64,000 nt of DNA from UBA10649 sp965278945 (GTDB lineage: Bacteria > Actinomycetota > Actinomycetes > S36-B12), in contig OZ257128.1 in NCBI GenBank assembly GCA_965278945.1, forward strand, positions 1,798,001 to 1,862,000. Reading direction: 5' to 3'. The position numbers were made by a program, and so were the translations under genes. Below the pieces are notes generated by a model, which saw only the letters and a list, made by a program, of their open reading frames with translations, was not told the DNA's origin and did not search any database. Shown here in pieces: positions 49,739 to 58,021 of this stretch (position 1 is the first letter of the stretch; each line of letters opens with the position of its first letter).

Positions 49739-51385
49739 ATGACGATCCACCCTCGCGCCGGACTCGTCGCCGAGCCGGGCGATCTCGTTGACATCCCCGC
49801 CCTCGTCACCGCGTACTACTCACTGCATCCGGACCTGACCGACCCCGCCCAGCGGGTCGCCTTCGGCACGTCTGGGCACCGCGGGTCGGCCCTGGACACC
49901 GCCTTCAATGACGACCACATCGCGGCGACCACGCAGGCCATCTGCGACTACCGGAGCTCGGTCGGCATTGTCGGTCCCCTCTTCCTCGCCCGCGACACCC
50001 ACGCGCTCAGCGAGCCGGCGTGGGTGACCGCCCTCGAGGTCCTCGCGGCGAACGAGATCCGCGTGCTCGTCGACTCCCGCGACGGGTACACGCCGACTCC
50101 GGTGCTGTCGCACGCGGTCCTCGTCCACAACCGGGGTCTCGCCGAAGATGACCCCGGGCGCGCGGACGGCATCGTCATCACGCCCTCGCACAACCCGCCG
50201 CGCGACGGCGGCTTCAAGTACAACCCGCCGAACGGCGGTCCCGCGGGGGGTGACATCACCTCCCTCGTTCAAGATCGCGCGAACGCATACCTGGCCGCGA
50301 AACTCGACGGGGTTCACCGCACCACCATCGCGCGGGCCTTGTCCGCCGAGACGACGGGGCGCTACGACTTCCTGTCCACGTATGTCGACGACCTGCCGAA
50401 CGTCATCGATCTCGACGCGATCCGCGCAGCCGGCGTCCGCATCGGGGCCGACCCGCTGGGAGGGGCCAGCGTCGCGTACTGGGGCGAGATCGCCGAACGG
50501 CACGCCCTCGACCTCACGGTGGTCAATCCGCTCGTCGATCCGGCCTGGCGATTCATGACCCTAGACTGGGACGGCAAGATCCGCATGGACTGCTCGTCCC
50601 CGTACGCGATGGCCTCGCTCATCGGTCGCCGAAGCGAGTTCGACATTGCCACGGGCAACGACGCCGACGCTGACCGGCACGGCATCGTCACGCCTGACGG
50701 GCTGATGAATCCCAATCACTTCCTGGCGGTGGCGATCGAGTACCTGTTCGCGCATCGTCTGCAGTGGCGGGCCGACGCGGCCGTGGGCAAGACGGTCGTG
50801 AGTTCGTCGATGATCGATCGGGTGGTCGCAGGCCTTGGGCAACGGCTGTGGGAGGTCCCCGTCGGGTTCAAGTGGTTCGTGCCCGGACTCATCGACGGTT
50901 CGGTGGGGTTTGGCGGCGAGGAGAGCGCCGGCGCGTCGTTCCTGCGTCGCGACGGCTCGGTGTGGACCACGGACAAGGACGGCATGATCGCCGCGCTGCT
51001 GGCCTCGGAGATCCTGGCGGTCACTGGCGAGTCCCCGTCGCGCCACTACCGCGACCTGACCGATCGGTTCGGCGACCCGGCGTACGCCCGTGTCGATGCT
51101 GCCGCCACGCGCGAGCAGAAGGCCGCGCTCGCGGCGCTATCACCCGAGCAGGTCACCGCGACCGAGCTGGCCGGCGAGCCGATCACCGCGCGCCTGACGC
51201 ACGCGCCGGGCAACGGCGCGGCCATCGGCGGACTCAAGGTGACCACGCAGAACGGCTGGTTCGCCGCCCGTCCTTCAGGCACCGAGAACGTGTACAAGAT
51301 CTATGCCGAGTCCTTCCTCGGCGCCGACCACCTCGCGCAGATCCAGTCCGACGCCCGCGAGGTCGTCACCGCCGCGCTCCGCTGA
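49739..51385 (+). CDS. pgm: Phosphoglucomutase (alpha-D-glucose phosphate-specific)
   Basis: Interconverts glucose 1- and 6-phosphate. The 548 residues carry FGTSGHRGSALD, the phosphoserine loop ITPSHNPPRDGGFKYN, the Mg loop GNDADADRHGIV, the sugar loop GEESAGASFL and the phosphate loop RPSGTENVYKIYAES. Length matches the bacterial glucose-specific group. It is the only plus-strand gene between rplS and trmD, outside the expected order, and ends in a long hairpin shared with trmD. Confidence 0.96.
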   Translation: MTIHPRAGLVAEPGDLVDIPALVTAYYSLHPDLTDPAQRVAFGTSGHRGSALDTAFNDDHIAATTQAICDYRSSVGIVGPLFLARDTHALSEPAWVTALEVLAANEIRVLVDSRDGYTPTPVLSHAVLVHNRGLAEDDPGRADGIVITPSHNPPRDGGFKYNPPNGGPAGGDITSLVQDRANAYLAAKLDGVHRTTIARALSAETTGRYDFLSTYVDDLPNVIDLDAIRAAGVRIGADPLGGASVAYWGEIAERHALDLTVVNPLVDPAWRFMTLDWDGKIRMDCSSPYAMASLIGRRSEFDIATGNDADADRHGIVTPDGLMNPNHFLAVAIEYLFAHRLQWRADAAVGKTVVSSSMIDRVVAGLGQRLWEVPVGFKWFVPGLIDGSVGFGGEESAGASFLRRDGSVWTTDKDGMIAALLASEILAVTGESPSRHYRDLTDRFGDPAYARVDAAATREQKAALAALSPEQVTATELAGEPITARLTHAPGNGAAIGGLKVTTQNGWFAARPSGTENVYKIYAESFLGADHLAQIQSDAREVVTAALR

Positions 51386-51386
51386 C

Positions 51387-51446
51387 GCGACCTGAAATGT
51401 CGCGAAACCACCGGCCGAAGGCCGGTTTCGCGACATTTCAGGTCGC
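51387..51446. terminator. Very long bidirectional hairpin between pgm and trmD
   Basis: A perfect 23 bp inverted repeat (51387-51409 with 51424-51446), plus an inner GGCC-GAA-GGCC stem separated by an ACC bulge. It starts two bases after the pgm stop and ends 14 bases before the trmD stop, so it can end both convergent transcripts. Confidence 0.85.
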
Positions 51447-51460
51447 CTCGGCGGAAGGGG

Positions 51461-52171
51461 TCACAGGGCCAGGTCGGGGCGGTTCGCCTCGGTGCGGGCG
51501 CGGGCCTGCTCCAGTCGCCACTGCGCGATCCGCCCGTGGTGCCCGCTGACCAGCACGTCCGGCACGTCGAGGTCCCGCCAGGACGGCGGCTTCGTGTACA
51601 CCGGGCCTTCCAGCAGGTCCGACATCGCGCCGTCGGCGAAGGAGTCGTCGACGATGCTGCTCGCGTTGCCGAGCACTCCGGGCAGCAGACGAACGACGGC
51701 CTCCACCATCACGAGGGCGGCCGCCTCACCGCCGGCGAGCACGTAGTCACCGATCGAGACCTCGCGGACGCCCTGCCATTCCTCGCTCGTCGCATAGTGC
51801 TGAGCGACGCGACTATCGATGCCCTCGTAGCGTCCGCAGGCGATGACCAGCCACTCGTCGGTCGCCCACGCGCTCGCCTCACGCTGGCTGAAGCGGACTC
51901 CGCTCGGCGTGGGGATCACCAGCAACGGACGGTGACCTGGATCGCTCGCGCGCACCCAGTCGAGCGCCTCGCCCCACGGCTGCGGACTCATCACCATTCC
52001 TGGTCCACCGCCGTACGGAGTGTCATCAACGGTGTTGTGACGATCGTGAGTGAACTCGCGTAGATCGTGAATCCGCAGATCCAGGAGTCCACCGTCGATC
52101 GCCTTGCCCACGAGCGACAGCCGCAGCGGCTCGAGGTAGTCCGGGAAGATCGAGACGATGTCGACGCGCAT
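51461..52171 (-). CDS. trmD: tRNA (guanine37-N1)-methyltransferase
   Basis: SPOUT-class methyltransferase preventing +1 frameshifts. The 236 residues show MRVDIVSIFPDYLEPL, TVDDTPYGGGPGMVM, the knot CGRYEGIDSRV and EVSIGDYVLAGGEAAALVM, and GPVYTKPPSW. The ATG shares a base with the rimM stop (TGATG). Normal member of rpsP-khpA-rimM-trmD. Confidence 0.97.
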   Translation of the reverse strand: MRVDIVSIFPDYLEPLRLSLVGKAIDGGLLDLRIHDLREFTHDRHNTVDDTPYGGGPGMVMSPQPWGEALDWVRASDPGHRPLLVIPTPSGVRFSQREASAWATDEWLVIACGRYEGIDSRVAQHYATSEEWQGVREVSIGDYVLAGGEAAALVMVEAVVRLLPGVLGNASSIVDDSFADGAMSDLLEGPVYTKPPSWRDLDVPDVLVSGHHGRIAQWRLEQARARTEANRPDLAL

Positions 52172-52686
52172 CAGACCCCGTCCGCGTCGAGCAATCCGTC
52201 CGGTGGCTCGATGACGATTCGCCGGGCGGCGACGTCGACGGTCGGCACGAACGCTCCGATGAACGGCACGAGGACTTCACGCTCGTCGGGGGTCTTCACG
52301 ACCAGCATGTCCTGCGACGGCAGGTGGAGCACGTCGATGACCTCGCCCACCGGTGAGCCGTCGGTCAGCTCGACGAGGCAGCCGGTCAGCGTGCTGTCGT
52401 AGAACTCATCGGGGTCATCGGGAGTCTCGTCCTCATCGCGCTCGACGTGCAGCAGCAGGCCGCGAAGGGCTTCGGCCTCGGTGCGGTCAGCCACGCCGGC
52501 GAAGACAACAAGAAGACGCCCCGAGTGCCAATGCGTCCGCTCGACAACAAGTTCATGAACCTTGCCGTCGACCTGGAGCACGGCGCCCGGGGCGAATCTC
52601 TCGTCTGGCTCGTCGGTACGCGTCTCGACCGTGACTTCCCCGCGGATCCCGTGGGGTCGGCCGATGCGCCCGACTACGACGCGCAT
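52171..52686 (-). CDS. rimM: 16S rRNA processing protein RimM
   Basis: Assembly factor for the 30S head that binds uS19. The 171 residues begin MRVVVGRIGRPHGIRGEVTV, contain the GLLLHV strand and the C-terminal PRC-barrel segment (LPSQDMLVVKTPDEREVLVPF). ATG 52686. A 30 bp direct duplication lies between it and khpA. Confidence 0.95.
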   Translation of the reverse strand: MRVVVGRIGRPHGIRGEVTVETRTDEPDERFAPGAVLQVDGKVHELVVERTHWHSGRLLVVFAGVADRTEAEALRGLLLHVERDEDETPDDPDEFYDSTLTGCLVELTDGSPVGEVIDVLHLPSQDMLVVKTPDEREVLVPFIGAFVPTVDVAARRIVIEPPDGLLDADGV

Positions 52687-52691
52687 TGCCT

Positions 52692-52733
52692 GCTAGCGCT
52701 CGATCTCAAGAAGCACTGCTCGCTAGCGCTCGA
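52692..52733. repeat. Direct repeat between rimM and khpA
   Basis: GCTAGCGCTCGA occurs at 52692-52703 and 52722-52733, a 30 bp period. The second copy covers the khpA stop codon and the first lies just upstream of rimM. It looks like a small local duplication that lengthened the spacer. Confidence 0.6.
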
Positions 52734-52962
52734 CGACGTCGAGGAAGTCGATCCGCACGCCGCGATCGTCATTGAGCGCGGTGACCACGGTGCGAAGGGC
52801 CGTGGCGGTGCGTCCGGCCCGACCGATGACGCGGCCCATGTCGTCGGGATGCACCCGAACGTCAAGGGAGCGTCCGCGGCGGTTCGTGCGCATCCGCACG
52901 TCGACATCCTCAGGATGGTCGACGATCCCACGGACCAGATGCCCCAGGGCCTCTTCGAGCAT
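52723..52962 (-). CDS. khpA: KH-domain RNA-binding protein KhpA
   Basis: Small RNA chaperone of 79 residues with one KH domain; the GxxG loop is in MGRVIGRAGRTATALR. It partners KhpB in other bacteria. The ATG at 52962 shares one base with the rpsP stop (TGATG). Order rpsP-khpA-rimM-trmD is conserved across actinobacteria. Confidence 0.93.
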   Translation of the reverse strand: MLEEALGHLVRGIVDHPEDVDVRMRTNRRGRSLDVRVHPDDMGRVIGRAGRTATALRTVVTALNDDRGVRIDFLDVVER

Positions 52963-53600
52963 CAGGCTTTGGCTTCCTCGTCGGCTGCATCCTCGATGGC
53001 CTCGACTGCGACCTCTTCGGCGATGACGGCCTCGATGACCGCCTCCTCAGCGATGGCCTCGGCGACGACGGCCTCGATCACGGCCTCCTCGACGGCTTCG
53101 TCACTGGCGGCGGGGTCGGCGATGACCTCTTCGGCAATGGCCTCGGCAACGATCGCCTCGACGATTGCTTCCTCGGCCACGGCCTCGGCCACCTCAGCAA
53201 CGACGACGGCCTCGACGGCCTTCTCGAGCTTGGGCTTCGGGGTCGCCTTCGGCTCCGCGCCGGCAGCCTTGACGGCGGCCTCGAACGCGAGGACCTTGCT
53301 CGGCTTGGGCTCGGCAACCCGAAGGGTGCCCTCCTGGCCGGGCAGGCCCTTGAACTTCTGCCAGTCACCAGTGACCTTGAGGATCGCGGCGACGGCCTCG
53401 GTCGGCAGTGCGCCGACACCCAGCCAGTACTGCACGCGCTCGGAGTCGACCTGGATGATGCTCGGGTCCTGCATGGGCTGGTAGATGCCGATCTCCTCGA
53501 TCGCGCGCCCGTTGCGGGCGGTGCGTGAGTCGGCAACGACGATGCGGTACTGCGGGGCATGGATCTTGCCCAGACGCTTCAGCTTGATCTTGACGGCCAC
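52962..53600 (-). CDS. rpsP: 30S ribosomal protein bS16 with long Ala/Glu/Val repeat tail
   Basis: The first ~100 residues are standard bS16: MAVKIKLKRLGKIHAPQYRI, VVADSRTARNGRAIEEIG and WLGVGALPTEAVAAILKVTGDW. About 110 residues follow. The last ~85 are built of repeated EAVxEAIVAE/EEAVIEA-like units (Ala, Glu, Val, Ile only, with a few Asp). Actinobacterial bS16 often has an acidic extension, but this one is long and strongly repetitive. GTG 53600 has AGGAGA 10 bp upstream. Total 212 residues. Confidence 0.93.
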   Translation of the reverse strand: MAVKIKLKRLGKIHAPQYRIVVADSRTARNGRAIEEIGIYQPMQDPSIIQVDSERVQYWLGVGALPTEAVAAILKVTGDWQKFKGLPGQEGTLRVAEPKPSKVLAFEAAVKAAGAEPKATPKPKLEKAVEAVVVAEVAEAVAEEAIVEAIVAEAIAEEVIADPAASDEAVEEAVIEAVVAEAIAEEAVIEAVIAEEVAVEAIEDAADEEAKA

Positions 53601-53730
53601 GGGTGGCTTTTCTCCTGTTAGGTGAGGCGGTGCGCGCCGTCGCCTGCGTGGGGACACAGGATCTGGCGAAAACCTTGCGGACTGCCACCGTCGGAGGGAT
53701 AGAGGGCCAACCGGGGTGACAAGTGCCCCC

Positions 53731-53741
53731 GTATTCTGCCA
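53731..53741 (-). promoter_or_regulatory. Possible rpsP -10 region
   Basis: TGGCAGAATAC on the minus strand, in the 182 bp between ffh and rpsP, close to the string seen before rplS. It lies 131 bp from the rpsP GTG. It suggests rpsP-khpA-rimM-trmD has its own promoter. Evidence is limited to the motif. Confidence 0.3.
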
Positions 53742-53782
53742 GACCCGGGCGGTGACTTTCACCACCGGGCAGGACGAGTCGC

Positions 53783-55309
53783 TCAGCCGAGCAGATTCCT
53801 CAGTTCCGGGGGCAATTGCGAGGCATCGAACGCCGGCACCGGAGCGTCGACGTCGTCCGCGACCGGGAGCGCCGCGCGCTTGGCCGGGTTGCCGCTTCGG
53901 CTCTTGCCCTTGGCCGGACGCTCAGTCTTGGTCATGCGGCCCCTGGCCTTCTTGCTGCCGCCCTGCCCGGGGAAGCCGGGCATCCCCGGCATTCCGGGCA
54001 TGCCGCCGCCTTTGCCCATCTGCTTCATCATCTTCTGGGCCGAGCCGAACCTCTCGATCAGGTTGTTGACGTCGCTGACGGTCGACCCCGAGCCCTTGGC
54101 GATGCGCGAACGACGCGAGCCATTGAGGATCTTCGGGTCCGCGCGCTCGCCGGGGGTCATCGACTGGATGATCGCGGCGACCCGATCGAGTTCCTTGTCG
54201 TCGACCTGGTCGAGCTGGGCCTTCATCTCCCCCATGCCCGGCAGCATTCCCAGGATCTTGCCGAGCGAGCCCATCTTCTTGACGGCCTGCATCTGCTCGA
54301 GGAAGTCATCGAGGGTGAAGTCCTCGCCCGCGGCGACCTTGCGCGACATCCGCTCGGCCTGCTCGGCATCGAAGGCCTTCTCGGCCTGCTCGATGAGCGT
54401 CATGACGTCGCCCATGTCGAGGATGCGCGAGGCCATGCGATCGGGGTGGAAGGTCTCGAACTCCGTGAGCTTCTCGCCGACGGACGCGAACATGATCGGA
54501 CGGCCCGTGACCGTGACGATCGAGAGCGCCGCGCCACCGCGCGCATCGCCGTCGAGCTTGGTCAGCACCACCGCGTCGAAGCCGACGCCGTCGCGGAACT
54601 CCTCCGCCGTGCGCACGGCGTCCTGGCCGATCATCGCGTCGACGACCAGCAGGATGTTGTCCGGCTTCGCCGCGTCGCGAACATCGCGCAGCTGCTTCAT
54701 CAGGTCGGTATCGACGGCCAGGCGGCCGGCGGTGTCGACGATGACCACATCGTGCTGCTTGGCGATCGCGTATTCGCGGGCCGCGCGCGTGACGGCAACC
54801 GGGTCGCCGACGCCATTGCCCGGCTCCGGCGCGAACACCGTAACTCCGGCCTGCCCGCCGACAACCTTGAGCTGGTCGACCGCATTCGGGCGCTGGAGGT
54901 CGGCGGCGACGAGCATCGGGGCGTGACCCTCGTTGCGCAGGTACAGCGCGAGCTTGCCGGCCAGCGTGGTCTTGCCCGCTCCCTGCAGTCCCGCGAGCAG
55001 GATCACCGTGGGCGGCGCCTTGGCGAAGGTCAGTCGGGTGGTGTCGCCGCCGAGGATCGCGACCAGTTCCTCGTGGACGATCTTGACCACCTGCTGCGCC
55101 GGATTGAGCGCTCCGGACACCTCCGAGGAGAGGGCGCGCTCCTTGACCGTGGCGCAAAACTGGCGAACGACCGGAAGGGCGACGTCGGCATCGAGCAGCG
55201 CGGTGCGAATTTCGCGGACAGTCTCATCGACGTCTGCCTCGGACAGCCGACCCTTGCCGCGCAGACCCTTGAAGGTTGCGGCGAGACGGTCAGAGAGGGT
55301 GGCAAACAC
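53783..55309 (-). CDS. ffh: Signal recognition particle protein Ffh
   Basis: SRP GTPase that targets nascent membrane proteins to FtsY. The 508 residues contain the N domain, G domain with GLQGAGKTT (G1), DTAGRL (G3), TKLDGDARGG (G4) and GEK (G5), and the Met-rich M domain ending in a Gly-Met-Pro run (GGGMPGMPGMPGFPG). GTG 55309. Its receptor FtsY is encoded about 4 kb upstream on the same strand. Confidence 0.97.
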   Translation of the reverse strand: MFATLSDRLAATFKGLRGKGRLSEADVDETVREIRTALLDADVALPVVRQFCATVKERALSSEVSGALNPAQQVVKIVHEELVAILGGDTTRLTFAKAPPTVILLAGLQGAGKTTLAGKLALYLRNEGHAPMLVAADLQRPNAVDQLKVVGGQAGVTVFAPEPGNGVGDPVAVTRAAREYAIAKQHDVVIVDTAGRLAVDTDLMKQLRDVRDAAKPDNILLVVDAMIGQDAVRTAEEFRDGVGFDAVVLTKLDGDARGGAALSIVTVTGRPIMFASVGEKLTEFETFHPDRMASRILDMGDVMTLIEQAEKAFDAEQAERMSRKVAAGEDFTLDDFLEQMQAVKKMGSLGKILGMLPGMGEMKAQLDQVDDKELDRVAAIIQSMTPGERADPKILNGSRRSRIAKGSGSTVSDVNNLIERFGSAQKMMKQMGKGGGMPGMPGMPGFPGQGGSKKARGRMTKTERPAKGKSRSGNPAKRAALPVADDVDAPVPAFDASQLPPELRNLLG

Positions 55310-55340
55310 GAGGCTCAGCGTATCTGTCGCGCGACGAACC

Positions 55341-57668
55341 TCACTCGAGTGCCGCCATGACCGTTACGCGCAGCGCGGAAGCCCGCTCCTCGCTCAGCCG
55401 CTGGCCGTTCGCATCGGTGACGAAGAAGACGTCGACCGCGTCCGAGCCCAGGGTCGACACCTTCGCGCCGATGATCGTTGCGTCAGCGGCGGCCACCGCA
55501 CGCGCGAGTCGGTACAGCAGGCCGGGCTCATCGTGCGCGCGCACCTCGACGACAGTGCTGCTGCTCGATCCATTGGTGATCAGGACGAACGGCTGCGGAT
55601 AGGAGGCGCGGGGGGTCCTCTGATAGTCCGCGTCACGCTTCTTGAGCCGGTCGGCAACGTCGTAGGTGCCCTCGACTCCGCGCCGGATGTCGTCGCTGAG
55701 CTGCTCGACAGACGGCGGCTCGCCGAAGTTGGGACGGACCGTCCACTGCTGGACGGCTCGGTCGCCGACGGTGGTGACGCGCGCCGCCAGGACGTGGAGC
55801 CGGTTCAGCGACAAGACGCCGGCGACGATCCCGAGCAGGCCGATGCGATCGGGGGCAGCGACCGTGACCACGCAAGTCGAGTCGAGGACATCCATGAGCA
55901 CCCACACTCCGGACTGGGCGAGCGCGACCGCCTGCTGGTCGGTCAGCTCGGGCGGCTCGGGCAGGGGACGTCCGGCCATGATCGTGCGCACTCGCTCGAC
56001 GAGATCGCCGATGAGTCCAAAGCGCCAGTCGGTGCTCACCGAAGGACCGGTGGCCAGCGAGTCGGCGATGGTCATCTCGTGGAGCAGTTCGAGGGTCGAC
56101 ACGTCGCCGAGGATGCCCGCGACCTCGTGGATTACGGCGGGATCCTCCAGGTCGCGACGGGTCGCGGTGTCCGCCAGGAGCAGGTGGTGCCTGACCAGCT
56201 TCACGATGACCGCGCAATCGTCCGCGTCGAAGCCCATTCGTGCGGACAGGTCCGCGGCAATGGTCGCGCCGATGACACTGTGATCACCGCCACGCGCCTT
56301 GCCGATGTCGTGGAGGAGCGCACCGACGAGCAGCAGGTCTGGCCTGGTGACGTTGCGGGTGAGCGCGCTGGCCTGCACCGCCGTCTCGACCAGGTGCCGA
56401 TCGACCGTGTACTTGTGCATGGCGTTGCGCTGCGGAGCCGAGCGGATGATGTCCCACCCGGGGATGAGGCGGCCGATGACGCCGTTCTGGTCGAGCGCCT
56501 CCCACACGCCGATCATCGCCGGGCCCGAGCCCAGCAGCGACACGAACGACTCGCGGACCTCGCGCGTCCACGGGGTCGGCGGGTCCAGGGTCTCGGCCGC
56601 CAGGCGGTCGACCGTGTGCGGGGACATGCGCAGCCCGGCCTGTGCGGCGGCCGCGGCGGCCCGAAGCAGCAGTCCGTCGTCGCGGGCGGGCTTGGCCTCG
56701 AGGGCGAGCACGACCTCGCCGTCCTGCATGACGACTCCGTCGGCGAGGGGCAGCCGCGCCGCGGGCCGACGCCTGATCGGTCGCAGGGCGACGCGATGAC
56801 GATTGCGGGTGAGTCGGTCGACGCGGTGCCACGTCACATCGCTCGCGTAGGCAATGGTCCGCGCGCTGTCGTACACGGCACGCAGGAGCGCATCCGCGTC
56901 GGCTACGCCGACCAGGTCCTCGGCGACGGCATCCTGTTCCTGCATCATCAGCCGGTCGCTGCTCGAGCCAGTGATCCGCTGAAGAGAATCACGCACGTCG
57001 AGCAGGAATCCCACGGCATCCTCGTAGCCGTTGTGGGGCACGTCGGTCACCCACGAGGCTGCGACGCCCTTGAGGATCGTCGCGTCGCGCAGTCCTCCGT
57101 AGGACTCCTTGAGGTCCGGTTCGAGCAATTGCGCAGCCTCGCCGAAACGATGCTTGCGGTCGAGCACCATCTCGCGAAGTGCGGGAAGGCGTCGATCGGC
57201 CATCGCCCGCCAGTCGGACAGGACGGCGCCTTGAAGTTGTTCGGCCATCGACGGGTCTCCAGCGATGACGCGGGCGTCGAGTACGCCGAGGACCACCTTG
57301 AGGTCGTCGCTGGCCAGACGCCTGGCCTCGCTGACCGTGCGCACGCTGTGGTCAAGTCGCTGGCCGGAATCCCAGATCGGGTACCACAGGGCTTCAGCGA
57401 CCCGTGACGCCTCTGCGGTTCCGGACTTGTGGAGCAGGAGCAGGTCTAGGTCACTGCCCGCGGTGAGCTCGCCTCGGCCATAGCCACCGACGGCAACCAG
57501 GCAGAAGGGGTCCTTCACCGTTGCCGTGGCCGAGGCGAACAGGCCAAGCAGCCAACGGTCGGTCAACTCGGTCAGAGCAGCGCGTCGCCCCGGGCCCGAA
57601 AGCCCGGGGCGACGTGCCACTTCGTTCCGTGCGGACGGAAAGTCCGCTCCGGCGAGGCTCTGATCCAC
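55341..57668 (-). CDS. glnD: PII uridylyl-/adenylyltransferase GlnD
   Basis: Bifunctional enzyme that modifies and demodifies PII in response to glutamine (adenylylation in actinobacteria). The 775 residues show the nucleotidyltransferase motif VAVGGYGRGELTAGSDLDL, the HD hydrolase motif LLHDIGKARGGDHS, and two C-terminal ACT domains (CVVTVAAPDRIGLLGIVAGV and VVEVRAHDEPGLLYRLARAV). The start is uncertain: GTG 57668 is the first start after the glnK stop. It follows glnK by 14 bp, and its target is encoded next door. Confidence 0.94.
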   Translation of the reverse strand: MDQSLAGADFPSARNEVARRPGLSGPGRRAALTELTDRWLLGLFASATATVKDPFCLVAVGGYGRGELTAGSDLDLLLLHKSGTAEASRVAEALWYPIWDSGQRLDHSVRTVSEARRLASDDLKVVLGVLDARVIAGDPSMAEQLQGAVLSDWRAMADRRLPALREMVLDRKHRFGEAAQLLEPDLKESYGGLRDATILKGVAASWVTDVPHNGYEDAVGFLLDVRDSLQRITGSSSDRLMMQEQDAVAEDLVGVADADALLRAVYDSARTIAYASDVTWHRVDRLTRNRHRVALRPIRRRPAARLPLADGVVMQDGEVVLALEAKPARDDGLLLRAAAAAAQAGLRMSPHTVDRLAAETLDPPTPWTREVRESFVSLLGSGPAMIGVWEALDQNGVIGRLIPGWDIIRSAPQRNAMHKYTVDRHLVETAVQASALTRNVTRPDLLLVGALLHDIGKARGGDHSVIGATIAADLSARMGFDADDCAVIVKLVRHHLLLADTATRRDLEDPAVIHEVAGILGDVSTLELLHEMTIADSLATGPSVSTDWRFGLIGDLVERVRTIMAGRPLPEPPELTDQQAVALAQSGVWVLMDVLDSTCVVTVAAPDRIGLLGIVAGVLSLNRLHVLAARVTTVGDRAVQQWTVRPNFGEPPSVEQLSDDIRRGVEGTYDVADRLKKRDADYQRTPRASYPQPFVLITNGSSSSTVVEVRAHDEPGLLYRLARAVAAADATIIGAKVSTLGSDAVDVFFVTDANGQRLSEERASALRVTVMAALE

Positions 57669-57682
57669 GTGGATACGAACCC

Positions 57683-58021
57683 CTAGAGCGCTTCGGATCC
57701 GCGCTCGCCGGTGCGCACGCGGACGATCGACTCGACAGCGGTGACCCACACCTTGCCGTCGCCGATCTTGCCCGTCTGCGCCGCTGCAACGATGGCGTCG
57801 ACGACTGCGTCGGCACCATCGTCTTCCACGACGATCTCGACCTTCACCTTCGGCACCAGGTCAACGGTGTATTCCGCGCCGCGGTACACCTCCGTGTGAC
57901 CCTTCTGCCGTCCGAAGCCTGATGCCTCGGAGACGGTCAGACCGTGCACCCCATGCCCCTCGAGGGCGCTCTTGACGTCCTCGAGCTTGAACGGCTTGAT
58001 GATTGCGGTGACCAGCTTCAT
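57683..58021 (-). CDS. glnK: PII nitrogen regulatory protein GlnK
   Basis: Trimeric signal protein sensing 2-oxoglutarate and ATP/ADP; it blocks AmtB when nitrogen is plentiful. The 112 residues contain the T-loop GRQKGHTEVYRGAEYTVD with modifiable Tyr51, the B-loop KIGDGKVWV and the C-loop RVRTGERG. ATG 58021 overlaps the amtB stop (ATGA); a GTG one codon earlier is less likely. Confidence 0.97.
   Translation of the reverse strand: MKLVTAIIKPFKLEDVKSALEGHGVHGLTVSEASGFGRQKGHTEVYRGAEYTVDLVPKVKVEIVVEDDGADAVVDAIVAAAQTGKIGDGKVWVTAVESIVRVRTGERGSEAL

Noticed and set aside
57588..57620. Perfect 13 bp hairpin taken at first as a glnK-glnD terminator
   Set aside because: It lies inside glnD; the encoded GPGRRAALTELTD segment looks like normal GlnD N-terminal sequence, so it is coding, though some attenuation cannot be excluded.
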